Shown here: one piece after another, positions 25,568-33,778 of the stretch | Numbering within the stretch: the first letter of the stretch is position 1 | How the letters are laid out: each line of letters starts with the position of its first letter | Source of the DNA: PALSA-505 sp035308365 | Lineage (GTDB): Bacteria > Actinomycetota > Actinomycetes > Streptosporangiales > Streptosporangiaceae | Direction: 5' to 3' | NCBI GenBank assembly: GCA_035308365.1 | Contig: DATGGU010000009.1 | Span: forward strand, 1-64,000 | Length of the DNA: 64,000 bases | Notes under the pieces: generated by a model | What the model saw: only the letters and a program-made list of their open reading frames with translations | Databases searched by the model: none | Told to the model about the DNA's origin: nothing | Translations under genes and position numbers: made by a program

Positions 25568-25573
25568 AGGATA
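25568..25573 (-). promoter_or_regulatory. Probable leaderless -10 box of the GT2 gene
   Basis: On the minus strand TATCCT, six bases (CAGCAC), then the GTG at 25561. No ribosome binding site. Confidence 0.5.
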
Positions 25574-25784
25574 AGAATCGTTCGGCGACAAGGGTCCGCT
25601 TATTTGGTGGGAATCTGCCCGTGCCGACCGGATCCCCAGGTTGTGCTCCGGCCCCGGCTTGTCGGGCTTTACGCGTGAACAATACGCGAACCACCCCCAC
25701 CCCGTCTGGAAAGTCCACCAGCACACCCACCCCACGCACCCCCAGCCACCCACCCCCGCCGGCCAAAGCCCGGCATCGGGGGGT

Positions 25785-25866
25785 TCCGGGGGCCATCCCC
25801 GCAAATCGCAACCTCAGCCCCCGGTCGTGGGGTCCGGGGACCGTCCCGCAAGTGGCAATCCCAGCC
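25785..25866. repeat. Short GC hairpin repeat, two imperfect direct copies
   Basis: Two similar units: GGGGTTCCGGGGGCCATCCC followed by GCAAATCGCAA, and GGGGTCCGGGGACCGTCCC followed by GCAAGTGGCAA. They resemble the start of repeat family B. They lie in the 479-bp stretch between the GT2 start and the whiB stop, where I see no gene. Confidence 0.6.
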
Positions 25867-25944
25867 GGGCCGGATCCTGCTGACCAATCAGGGCAGCCGC
25901 ACGGGCCGCACGGTTTGTGACGGCGCAGCCATCACACCGGGGGG

Positions 25945-26028
25945 TCCGGGGGGTCGTCCCCCCGGGTAGATACTGCGGGCCCCGGCGAAGCTGGCCGAAG
26001 GCCAGCGAGCAGGGTTGGCCGCCTCGGC
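25945..26028. repeat. Repeat family B, copy 3
   Basis: Matches the copies at 18891 and 18979 from TCCGGGG through GGGCCCCGGCGAA, GGCCAGCGAGCAGG and GCCGCCTCG. It ends 12 bases beyond the 3' end of whiB, a position like that of copy 2 relative to DUF3499. Confidence 0.8.
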
Positions 26029-26040
26029 CCGTCTATCTAC

Positions 26041-26325
26041 CTACCCGGCAGCACTTCTCTTCAGCCGACGGCGCTCTCGCTCGGAGAGGCCGCCCCAGAT
26101 ACCGAACCGCTCGTCGTGCTCGAGCGCATATCCCAGGCACTCGGCACGGACCTCACAACTCCCGCAGACTCGCTTGGCCTCACGGGTCGAGCCGCCCTTC
26201 TCAGGGAAGAACGCCTCAGGATCTGTCTGCGCGCACAGCGCGCGCTCCTGCCAGCCGAGTTCCTCGCCCTCATCCTCGAAGAAACCGAAGATGCCTGGCG
26301 CTGACGTGGCGATTGTTTCAGTCAC
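26041..26325 (-). CDS. whiB: WhiB-family iron-sulfur transcription factor (WhiB/WhiB2 type)
   Basis: 94 residues. The four cluster cysteines are C31, C54, C57 and C63; the turn is GIWGG, followed by LSERERRRLKR for DNA contact. The core WQERALCAQTDPEAFFPEK is that of developmental WhiB (WhiB2 in mycobacteria), which works with a partner regulator in sporulation septation or division. Its position next to fbiA and the mannose genes supports orthology. GTG start with an ideal AGGAGGT five bases upstream, and a recognisable promoter about 75 bases further up. Confidence 0.95.
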   Translation of the reverse strand: MTETIATSAPGIFGFFEDEGEELGWQERALCAQTDPEAFFPEKGGSTREAKRVCGSCEVRAECLGYALEHDERFGIWGGLSERERRRLKRSAAG

Positions 26326-26400
26326 GGCGCACCTCCTACCCCCCTCCCGGAGCCTCCGTGGTCACGTAACCTCCCCGGGCACACGAACTACATTAGTGAA

Positions 26401-26430
26401 ATTACACCCGCGTGTCTTGCGCCCCGTCAA
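26401..26430 (-). promoter_or_regulatory. Candidate whiB promoter
   Basis: Minus strand: -35 TTGACG (26425-26430), 18-base spacer, -10 TGTAAT (26401-26406). It sits in an A+T-rich patch about 75 bases upstream of the whiB start, leaving a leader with a strong ribosome site. Confidence 0.55.
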
Positions 26431-26583
26431 GCTGGTTAGGTGATAATGACAGCGCGTTGCCTCGGGATGACTGAAAAGTCCGTGTGCCAGTCATCCCGCG
26501 ACTGAACCGTGACGCCGCTACGGCCAGCCCCGATCGCCCGAGCCCGCAGTACCTGCGCGGGGCCCGGAACCGGGGGGTGTGGG

Positions 26584-27846
26584 CTAGGCGGAATCCTTGT
26601 CGTCGCCGTTGCCCCGGCGGCCGGATGTGCCGGGCTGCTGGCTGGACGAGGATGACTGCTCATCCGTCGAGGTGGCCGGTGTCCCGCCCTGCGGGCCGTA
26701 ACCTTGCTGGCGGCCGGGCTGGGCGTAGCTGGGCTGAGCGTACTGCTGCGCATAACCCTGCTGCTGGCCGTAACTGGGCTGAGCGTACTGCTGCGCGTAG
26801 CCTTCTTGCTGAGCGTAGCCTTGCTGAGCGTAGCCCTGCTGGCCAGCCTGAGTGTGCTGCCCCTGTCCCTGACCAGATTGCCCCTGACCAGGCTGCCCCT
26901 GACCAGGCTGCGCCTGTGCCTGACCAGGCTGCGCCTGTGCCTGACCAGGCTGGGCGTGCCCCTGGCCCTGACCGGGCTGGGCGTAGCCCTGCTGGGCTTG
27001 ACCCTGCTGGGCCTGCTGAGCGTGGCCTTGCTGTGTGTAGGACTGCTGGCCGTGCTGGCCGTAGCCGGGCTGGGCCTGCTGCTGCGGGGTCTGCGGCGAA
27101 CGGCCGGCCTGCTGACCGTAACCCGGCTGACCGTACCCCTGCTGACCGTACCCTTGCTGACCGTATCCCTGCTGTGCGTAGCCTTGCTGCGCCCAGCCCT
27201 GCTGTGGGTACCCCTGCTGCCCGGCCTGCTGCTGGCCCGGTTGCTGGCCATACCCGGCCTGAGCGGCCGCCTGCTGGCCCTGGGCCGGCCGCGCCTGCTG
27301 CTGCCCATAGGCGGCCTGACCGTAGCCACCCTGGCCCGGCAGTTGCTGGGTGACGGCCGCCGGCGCGCTGGCCACCGTGGCGGCCCCGTGGAGTTCGGAG
27401 GATCGCATGACGGACAGGGTGAAGAACAGGCCGCCGGCCGCGACCGCCAGCGCGCCGGCGTTGAGCAGGAAGTCCTGGATCTTGCCGGTCGTGGTGAGCT
27501 GGGAGCCGAACGCACCGAGCCAGGTGACAACACCGAGGACGGCCGCCACCGCCTGCAGGCCCACCGCGGCCTGCGTGATCTCCTTCGCCTTGGCTACCTT
27601 CTCGCCGGTGAGCGTCGCGATGGCCACGGCCGCCACGGGCAGCGCGGTGATGTACACGGCGCCGAAGTAGCTGAAGGCCTCGAGCGCGCGGTCGCCGAAG
27701 GGCAGCCCGCCGCCCCCGGCCAGATCGATGAACTGGCTCTGCGCGCTGAGCAGAGTCCATATCCCGATGATCACGCTGAGTGCCATGCCGGCCAGCAGCA
27801 GCCACGCGACAGGCTCGCGAACTCGCTGTGCTTCGTTGCGTATCAC
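26584..27846 (-). CDS. Four-helix membrane protein with a YGQ/QGY-rich low-complexity tail
   Basis: 420 residues. The first 170 contain about four transmembrane helices (VAWLLLAGMALSVIIGIWTL, AVYITALPVAAVAIATLTG, LQAVAAVLGVVTWLGAFG, AGALAVAAGGLFFTLSVM). The remaining 230 are almost only Gln, Gly, Tyr, Ala and Pro, with many GYGQQ, QQGYAQ and AQPGQ repeats. This composition resembles prion-like domains such as that of FUS. The GTG at 27846 has AGGGAG six bases upstream, and the sequence before it looks non-coding. Function unknown; membrane clustering or condensate formation is a hypothesis. Divergent from fbiA. Confidence 0.75.
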   Translation of the reverse strand: MIRNEAQRVREPVAWLLLAGMALSVIIGIWTLLSAQSQFIDLAGGGGLPFGDRALEAFSYFGAVYITALPVAAVAIATLTGEKVAKAKEITQAAVGLQAVAAVLGVVTWLGAFGSQLTTTGKIQDFLLNAGALAVAAGGLFFTLSVMRSSELHGAATVASAPAAVTQQLPGQGGYGQAAYGQQQARPAQGQQAAAQAGYGQQPGQQQAGQQGYPQQGWAQQGYAQQGYGQQGYGQQGYGQPGYGQQAGRSPQTPQQQAQPGYGQHGQQSYTQQGHAQQAQQGQAQQGYAQPGQGQGHAQPGQAQAQPGQAQAQPGQGQPGQGQSGQGQGQHTQAGQQGYAQQGYAQQEGYAQQYAQPSYGQQQGYAQQYAQPSYAQPGRQQGYGPQGGTPATSTDEQSSSSSQQPGTSGRRGNGDDKDSA

Positions 27847-27959
27847 TTGGAACTCCCTGAGGTCTTGGGTGATGGCTGGCAGCCCTGGATAGCCTGCCTG
27901 CCATGTCGCCGCGGCACGCGGAGTCACGACCGGTGGCGGAACCTGCGAGACTGTCCGCC

Positions 27960-28910
27960 ATGCGCATCACCGTACTCGCCGGCGGTGTCGGGGCTGCCCG
28001 GTTTCTGCGCGGTTTGAAGGCCGCTGCCCGGGACGCCGAGATCACCGTCATCGGCAACACCGGGGACGATATCACCCTGTCCGGGTTGCGGGTGTGCCCT
28101 GACTTGGACACCGTCATGTACACGCTCGGCGGCGGGATCAACGAGGAACAGGGCTGGGGCCGGGCCGCCGAATCGTTCACCGTGCAGCGGGAACTGGCTG
28201 CCTACGGCGCGGTTCCCGGCTGGTTCGCCCTTGGTGACCGCGATATCGCCACCCACATCGTGCGGGCCAGGATGCTGGCCGCGGGCAGCCCGCTGTCGGC
28301 GGTCACCGAAGAACTGTGCCGGCGCTGGCAGCCGGGCGTCCGGCTGCTGCCCATGTCCGATGAACCGGTGGAGACACACGTCGTCATCGAGGAGGACGGC
28401 AGCCGCCGCAGCATCCACTTCCAGGAGTGGTGGGTCAGGCTGCACGCCAAGGTCCCCGCCCTGGAGATCACGCCGGCCGGGGTGGAACGGGCCAGGCCAG
28501 CGCCTGGGGTGATCGAGGCCATCTCGGCGGCGGACGTCGTGCTGTTCCCGCCGTCGAACCCGGTGGTGAGCATCGGCCCCATTCTGGCCGTGCCGGGGAT
28601 CCGCGCGGCGGTCAGTGCCAAGACCGTCGTCGGGGTCTCCCCCATCATCGGCGGCGCGCCGGTCCGTGGCATGGCGGACGCCTGCCTGACCGCGATCGGC
28701 GTGCAGACCAGCGCGGCCGCGGTGGCCGCACACTTCGGGGCCGGCCTGCTCGGCGGCTGGCTGGTGGACGAGCAGGACAAGGCCGCTGCCGACGACCCCG
28801 CGCTCACCGGCATCGCGGTCCGCGCGCTCCCGCTGTACATGCGGGATCTGGCCAGCACGACCGAGATCGCCGCGGCCGCGCTCGGCCTGGCGGCGGAGAT
28901 CCGCGCATGA
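27960..28910 (+). CDS. fbiA: 2-phospho-L-lactate transferase (F420 biosynthesis)
   Basis: 316 residues of the CofD/FbiA family. It joins the phosphoenolpyruvyl- or lactyl-phosphoguanosine donor to the deazaflavin Fo to give dehydro-F420-0 or F420-0. The N-terminus VLAGGVGAARFLRGL, IGNTGDD, PDLDTVMYTLGG and PPSNPVVSIGPIL are family signatures. The ATG at 27960 starts exactly at the conserved MRITVLAGGVG; the upstream ATG at 27903 would add a non-homologous leader. The stop overlaps fbiB in an ATGA, so both are co-translated. Confidence 0.96.
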   Translation: MRITVLAGGVGAARFLRGLKAAARDAEITVIGNTGDDITLSGLRVCPDLDTVMYTLGGGINEEQGWGRAAESFTVQRELAAYGAVPGWFALGDRDIATHIVRARMLAAGSPLSAVTEELCRRWQPGVRLLPMSDEPVETHVVIEEDGSRRSIHFQEWWVRLHAKVPALEITPAGVERARPAPGVIEAISAADVVLFPPSNPVVSIGPILAVPGIRAAVSAKTVVGVSPIIGGAPVRGMADACLTAIGVQTSAAAVAAHFGAGLLGGWLVDEQDKAAADDPALTGIAVRALPLYMRDLASTTEIAAAALGLAAEIRA

Positions 28911-30187
28911 CCGGCATCAGCATCACCGGGATAACCGGGCTGCCCGAGGTCACCTCGGGCGCCGATCTCGCCGGGCTGATCGACGCGGCAGCGCCCGGCC
29001 TGGCCGACGGCGACATCCTCGTCGTCACCTCGAAGATCATCAGTAAGGCCGAGGGGCGCCTCATCACGGCCGATCGTGAGCAGGCCATCGACGCGGAGAC
29101 GGTCCGGCTGGTCGCGCAGCGCGGGCCGGCCAGGATCGTCGAGACCAGGCACGGCCTGGTGCTCGCGGCGGCGGGCGTGGACAACTCCAACACCCCGCCG
29201 GGGATGGTGGCCCTGCTGCCCGAGGATCCGGACGCCTCGGCGCGGCGGCTGCGCAAGGCCCTGGCCGGGCGGCGCGGAGTCCGGATCGGCGTTATCGTCA
29301 CCGACACCCTGGGCAGGCCCTGGCGGATCGGCCAGACCGACGCGGCCATCGGCGCGGCCGGCGTCATTCCGGTGCGTGACCACCGCGGTAGCAGCGACAC
29401 GTTCGGCAACCTGCTGGAGGTCACCGTGGCCGCGGTGGCCGACGAGATCGCCGCCGCCGCCGACCTGGTCAAGGGGAAGACCACCGGCATGCCCGTCGCG
29501 GTCGTCCGCGGGCTGGCCGAATTCGTCACCGACGCCGACGGCCCGGGTGCGGCGGCGCTGATCAGGCCGGCCGGCGAGGACATGTTCCGGTATGGCTCGG
29601 CGGACGTGCCACTGTCCCGGCGGACTGTGCGTGAGTTCTCCGCGCAGCCGGTCGACTCCGGCGCGGTCCGCCGGGCGATCGAGGCCGCGTTCACCGCGCC
29701 CGCGCCGCATCACAGCGTGCCGTGGCGGTTCGTGGTGCTCGAATCACAGAAGGCGCGCGAGCACCTGCTCGACGCCATGCTGGACGCCTGGAAGGCGGAC
29801 CTGACCTCCGACGGGTTTACCGAGGAGCAGATTGCCCGCCGGGTGCGCCGGGGCGAACCGCTCCGGCGGGCGCCGCTGATCATCGTGCCCTGCCTGATGT
29901 CCGACGCCGCGCACACCTACCCCGACACCCGCAGATCTACTGCGGAACGGGAGATGTTCCTGGTGTCCATGGGCGCTGGAGTGCAGAACCTGCTGGTCTC
30001 GCTGGCCGCCCAGGGCCTCGGCTCCTGCTGGGTGTCCAGCACCCTGTTCTGCCAGCCGGTCGCGTCAGCCGCCATGGGCCTGCCCGCGGACTGGGAGCCG
30101 ATGGGCGCGGTCGGCGTCGGCTATCCCGCGGCGCCACCGCCGCCACGCCCAGACCGGGATATCTCCGCGTACGTCCGCTATTCCTGA
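28907..30187 (+). CDS. fbiB: F420 gamma-glutamyl ligase / FMN nitroreductase-like bifunctional FbiB
   Basis: 426 residues. The N-terminal CofE domain (about 1-245; ILVVTSKIISKAEGR, VDNSNTPPG, TDTLGRPWRIGQTD, GSSDTFGN) adds glutamates to F420-0. The C-terminal nitroreductase-fold domain (about 250-426; APHHSVPWRFVVL, GAGVQNLLVSLAAQGLGSCW) binds FMN and in mycobacteria reduces dehydro-F420-0. The start ATG overlaps the fbiA stop. The last 251 bases overlap the extended 3' end of convergent fbiC, so any change there affects both proteins. Confidence 0.96.
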   Translation: MTGISITGITGLPEVTSGADLAGLIDAAAPGLADGDILVVTSKIISKAEGRLITADREQAIDAETVRLVAQRGPARIVETRHGLVLAAAGVDNSNTPPGMVALLPEDPDASARRLRKALAGRRGVRIGVIVTDTLGRPWRIGQTDAAIGAAGVIPVRDHRGSSDTFGNLLEVTVAAVADEIAAAADLVKGKTTGMPVAVVRGLAEFVTDADGPGAAALIRPAGEDMFRYGSADVPLSRRTVREFSAQPVDSGAVRRAIEAAFTAPAPHHSVPWRFVVLESQKAREHLLDAMLDAWKADLTSDGFTEEQIARRVRRGEPLRRAPLIIVPCLMSDAAHTYPDTRRSTAEREMFLVSMGAGVQNLLVSLAAQGLGSCWVSSTLFCQPVASAAMGLPADWEPMGAVGVGYPAAPPPPRPDRDISAYVRYS

Positions 30188-32843
30188 AGGCCAGACACCC
30201 TCCGTCAAGAAGAAAAATAAGTAAGGAAATCAGCGGCAGCATAGCCCGGACGGCGGCGCGCACACTGTCACTGACCGCGGCGGCCTTCCGTAAGGAAATC
30301 AGCGGCAGTGCAGACCGGACGGCGGCGCACACACCGTCGCTGGCCGCGGCGGCGGCCTGGCGTTCGGCGGAGACCGGCCCGTAGGTGGTGGTGCGCTGCC
30401 GCATGGGGCGCCCGGTCGGGGCCACCATCTCGGCGAGCTGGCTGATCGTCTTGTACGAGCCGTTCTGCGACCCGGCCATCCGGCTGATGGTCTCCTCCAT
30501 CAGCGTCCCGCCCAGGTCGTTGACGCCGCCCTGCAGGACCTCGCGGCACGCATCCGGGGCCAGCTTCACCCACGAGCACTGGATGTTGCCGATGGCGCCG
30601 TGCAGCAACAGCCTGGACACCGCGTGCACCGCGCGGTTCTCCCGGCGGGTCGGCCCGGGCCGGGCCAGCCCGGCCAGGTAGATCGGCGCGCTGGCGTGCA
30701 CGAACGGGAGCAGCACGAACTCGGTGAAGCCGCCGGTGCGCTCCTGGATGCCGCGGATCACCCGCAGGTGTGCCACCCAGTGCGCCGGGGTGTCCACGTG
30801 CCCGTACATCATCGTGGCCGACGTCGGGATGCCGAGCTCGTGGGCTGTGGTGATCACCTCGATCCAGGCCGAGGCGGGCAGCTTGCCCTTGGTCAGCACC
30901 CAGCGGACGTCGTCGTCGAGAATCTCCGCCGCGGTCCCCGGCAGCGAGTCGACCCCGGCCTCCCGCGCCCGGACCAGCCACTCCCGCACCGGCAGGCCGG
31001 TCCTGGCGGACCCGTTCATGACCTCCATCGGCGAGAACGCGTGCAGGTGGATCTCCGGACAGCGGCGCTTGACCTCGGCCGCGAGGTCGAAGTACGCGGT
31101 CCCGGGCAGGTCGGGATGGATGCCGCCCTGCATGCACACCTCGGTGGCGCCCGCCTCCCAGGCCTGGCTGACCCGGTCGCCGATCTGCTCCAGGGAGAGC
31201 GTGTAGGCGTCGGCGTCGGTACGGCGCTGGGCGAAGGCGCAGAACCGGCAGCCGGTGTAGCAGACGTTGGTGAAGTTGATGTTCCGGTCCACCACGTAGG
31301 TGACGTCGTCGCCTGCCACGTCGGCCCGGACCGAGTCGGCCAGCGCGGCCAGCGCGCCGAGCTCAGGCCCGTCCGCATCGAGCAGCGCCAGCGCCTCGTC
31401 ATCGCTGAGCGAGGCCGGATCCGATTCGGCGCGGCGCAGGGCGGCGAGCACCTCGGACCGCATCCGCTGCGTGGGTGTGGCGTGGATGCGGCCGCGGACC
31501 TCGGCCCAGTCGCCGTAGACCTCGGCGAAGTCGTCCCTGCGGTCGCTGGTCCGGCCGGCCGTGTCGATGGTGACGTGCAGGTCGGTGCGGCCGGCTGCCT
31601 CGCCCCAGCCGCCGTCGGGCTCCTGCCAGGGCAGCCCCTTCGGGACCGCCTGCTCACTGGCCAGCCCGGTCGCCGGATCGGCAAGCTGCGCGACGTGCCC
31701 GGCAAGCCGTGGGTCCAGCCACGGTTCCCGGATGTAGCCGGGATAGATGGTCAGCCGCTCACGCAGAGTGAACCCGCTGGCCGCTGTGTGCGCCGCGAGC
31801 TCGTCGATCTGCGGCCACGGACGCTCGGGGTTGACATGGTCCGGGGTCAGCGGGGAGACGCCGCCCCAGTCGTCGATCCCGGCCCGCAGGATCATCTGGT
31901 ACTGGTCGCCGATCAGGTTCGGCGGCGCCTGGATGCGCATGCCAGGGCCGAGGACCAGCCGGGTCACCGCGATCGTGGCGGCCAGATCCTCGAGGTCGGC
32001 GTCGGGCACGCCGCGCATCTTGGTGTCCGGCTTGGCCCGGAAGTTCTGCACGATCACTTCCTGGATGCCGCCGTACTCCCTGGCGATCTTCCTGATCGCG
32101 AGGATCGAGTCGGCCCGCTCGGCCAGGGTCTCGCCGATTCCGATCAGGATGCCGGTGGTGAACGGGACACCGCACCGGCCGGCATCCTCCAGGACGCGCA
32201 GCCGCACCGCGGGGTCCTTGTCCGGGCTGCCGAAGTGCGGCCCGCCACGCTCGGTGAACAGCCGGGTCGCGGTGGTCTCCAGCATCATGCCCATGGACGG
32301 AGCCACCGGCTTGAGCCGCTGGAAGTCCTGCCAGGACAGCACGCCCGGGTTGAGATGCGGCAGCAGGCCGGTCTCCTCGAGCACCCGGATCGCCATGGCC
32401 CGGACGTAGGAGAGCGTGTCGTCATACCCGGCCTCATCCAGCCAGGCACGCGCCTGCTGCCAGCGGTCCTCCGGGCGGTCGCCCAGGGTGAACAGTGCCT
32501 CCTTGCAGCCGAGTTCGGCGCCGCGCCTGGCGATGGCGAGCACCTCGCCGGGCGACAGGTAGGGGGCAGAGAGCCGGCCGGGCACCGTGGCGAACGTGCA
32601 GTAGCCGCACCGGTCCCGGCACAGCCTGGTCAGCGGGATGAAGACCTTGCGGGAGTAGGTGATGACATCAGGCCGGCCCGCGGCGGCCAGGCCCGCGTCC
32701 CGCACCCGGCTGGCGTGGCCGAGCAGCGCGGACAACTGCTCGCCACGAGCTTGCAAGGCAACCTCGGCCTCGCTCCTGTCAAGGGTCTTGCCGTCCCTGG
32801 CCCGGGCAAGCACCCGTCGCATCGCGCTGTCGGAAACGCCCAC
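29937..32843 (-). CDS. fbiC: Fo synthase FbiC (CofG-CofH fusion) with an extended C-terminus
   Basis: 968 residues, two radical-SAM domains making the deazaflavin Fo from tyrosine and a pyrimidine. The CofG half has CRDRCGYC near residue 75 and the CofH half has CYTGCRFC near residue 530. The conserved family end (RQRTTTYG) comes near residue 825. After it, a 23-residue unit (AASDGVCAAVRSALPLISL) is repeated in altered form (AVSDSVRAAVRAMLPLISL) with no stop codon. A low-complexity R/P tail of over 90 residues follows, read antisense to fbiB. GTG start with TAGGGT six bases upstream, probably leaderless. Confidence 0.93.
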   Translation of the reverse strand: MGVSDSAMRRVLARARDGKTLDRSEAEVALQARGEQLSALLGHASRVRDAGLAAAGRPDVITYSRKVFIPLTRLCRDRCGYCTFATVPGRLSAPYLSPGEVLAIARRGAELGCKEALFTLGDRPEDRWQQARAWLDEAGYDDTLSYVRAMAIRVLEETGLLPHLNPGVLSWQDFQRLKPVAPSMGMMLETTATRLFTERGGPHFGSPDKDPAVRLRVLEDAGRCGVPFTTGILIGIGETLAERADSILAIRKIAREYGGIQEVIVQNFRAKPDTKMRGVPDADLEDLAATIAVTRLVLGPGMRIQAPPNLIGDQYQMILRAGIDDWGGVSPLTPDHVNPERPWPQIDELAAHTAASGFTLRERLTIYPGYIREPWLDPRLAGHVAQLADPATGLASEQAVPKGLPWQEPDGGWGEAAGRTDLHVTIDTAGRTSDRRDDFAEVYGDWAEVRGRIHATPTQRMRSEVLAALRRAESDPASLSDDEALALLDADGPELGALAALADSVRADVAGDDVTYVVDRNINFTNVCYTGCRFCAFAQRRTDADAYTLSLEQIGDRVSQAWEAGATEVCMQGGIHPDLPGTAYFDLAAEVKRRCPEIHLHAFSPMEVMNGSARTGLPVREWLVRAREAGVDSLPGTAAEILDDDVRWVLTKGKLPASAWIEVITTAHELGIPTSATMMYGHVDTPAHWVAHLRVIRGIQERTGGFTEFVLLPFVHASAPIYLAGLARPGPTRRENRAVHAVSRLLLHGAIGNIQCSWVKLAPDACREVLQGGVNDLGGTLMEETISRMAGSQNGSYKTISQLAEMVAPTGRPMRQRTTTYGPVSAERQAAAAASDGVCAAVRSALPLISLRKAAAVSDSVRAAVRAMLPLISLLIFLLDGGCLAFRNSGRTRRYPGLGVAAVAPRDSRRRPRPSAPSPRAGPWRLTRPAGRTGCWTPSRSRGPGRPARPAGSALQRPWTPGTSPVPQ
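30222..30359. repeat. 69-bp tandem duplication at the end of fbiC
   Basis: Two adjacent 69-bp units (30222-30290 and 30291-30359), both starting TAAGGAAATCAGCGGCAG and sharing CCGGACGGCGGCGC. They are in frame with fbiC. The duplication has apparently removed the normal stop region. Confidence 0.85.
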
Positions 32844-32849
32844 CGATTC

Positions 32850-32855
32850 ACCCTA
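32850..32855 (-). promoter_or_regulatory. Probable leaderless -10 box of fbiC
   Basis: Minus strand TAGGGT, six bases (GAATCG), then the GTG at 32843. No ribosome site. fbiC may therefore have its own promoter although it follows prcB by 47 bases. Confidence 0.45.
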
Positions 32856-32890
32856 CGTGGTGATCGTCACCGGCCTGGCGGCGCGGCCGG

Positions 32891-33769
32891 CTACGTGTCA
32901 GCGCTCAGCGGGGCGGTGGGACCGTCCGGCGACCGCAGCCGGCTGTCGATGACCACCCGCGCGAACTCCTGCGTTTCGCTCTCGGGCAGCCGCCGGAAGC
33001 CGTCTGCGGTCACGGTGACGGCAACCGGATAGATGTCCCGGGCCGGGTCGGGGCCGCCGGTGGCCGAGTCTTCGTCGGCCGCGTCATAGAGGGCCTGCAT
33101 GCAGGCGAGTATCGCGTCCCGCGGCGGCATGTCCTCGCGGTACAGCTTCTTCAGCGAGCCGGTGGCGAAGACCGAGCCAGAGCCGATCCCGTAGAACCTG
33201 CGTTCCTCGTACGGGCCACCGGCCGGGTCATAGCTGAAGATCCGGCCCCGGCCGGCGTTCTCGTCGTAGCCAGCGAACAGCGGTATCACCACGAGGCCCT
33301 GCATCGCGAGGGCCAGGTTGCTCCGGACGATCGTGGCCAGCCGGTTGGCCTTGCCGTCCAGGGACAGCGCACGCCCCTCGATCTTCTCGTAGTGCTCGAG
33401 CTCGACCTGGAACAGCCGCGCGAACTCCAGGCCGATGCTGCCCGCGCCCGCGATGCCGACCACCGAGTACTCATCGCCACGGAAGACCTTGTCGGCATCG
33501 CGCTTGGCGATCATGCTGCCCGCCGTGGCCCGGCGGTCGCCCGCCATGACGACGCCGCCCGCACAGGTGACCGCCACGATGGTCGTCGAATGCGGCAGTG
33601 ACAGCCCGCTGCCCTCGCCGCGGCCGCCCGGAAGCAGGCTGGGCGCATGATCGGCGAGGAAGCCGGTGAACGACGACGTGCTCGCGTTCATGAACGCACC
33701 ACCGGGCAGCTCTGGCCTGCCAGACTCTGGGCCGCCAGACCCTGGGCCACCGGGCTCCGCAGAATTCAC
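32891..33769 (-). CDS. prcB: 20S proteasome beta subunit, unlinked to an alpha subunit gene
   Basis: 292 residues including a propeptide. The mature N-terminus would be Thr62 (LPHS-TTIVAV). Counting from it, Asp17 and Lys33, the other catalytic residues, are exactly placed (GDRRAT and DKVF). LEHYEKIEGRALS, MQGLVVIPLFAGYD and YDAADEDSATGGPD match actinobacterial PrcB. prcB is normally followed at once by prcA in the pup-proteasome cluster; here neighbours are a manC-like gene and fbiC, so this may be a second beta subunit. The start is uncertain: GTG at 33769 or ATG at 33691, which gives a more typical propeptide (SSFTGFLADHAPSLLPGG). Confidence 0.9.
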   Translation of the reverse strand: MNSAEPGGPGSGGPESGRPELPGGAFMNASTSSFTGFLADHAPSLLPGGRGEGSGLSLPHSTTIVAVTCAGGVVMAGDRRATAGSMIAKRDADKVFRGDEYSVVGIAGAGSIGLEFARLFQVELEHYEKIEGRALSLDGKANRLATIVRSNLALAMQGLVVIPLFAGYDENAGRGRIFSYDPAGGPYEERRFYGIGSGSVFATGSLKKLYREDMPPRDAILACMQALYDAADEDSATGGPDPARDIYPVAVTVTADGFRRLPESETQEFARVVIDSRLRSPDGPTAPLSADT

Positions 33770-33778
33770 CGGGCCAGC

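Noticed and set aside
26700..27300. CRISPR-like or tandem array of short repeats
   Set aside because: The repeats encode in-frame YGQ/QGY protein repeats of variable length; there are no regular spacers and no cas genes.
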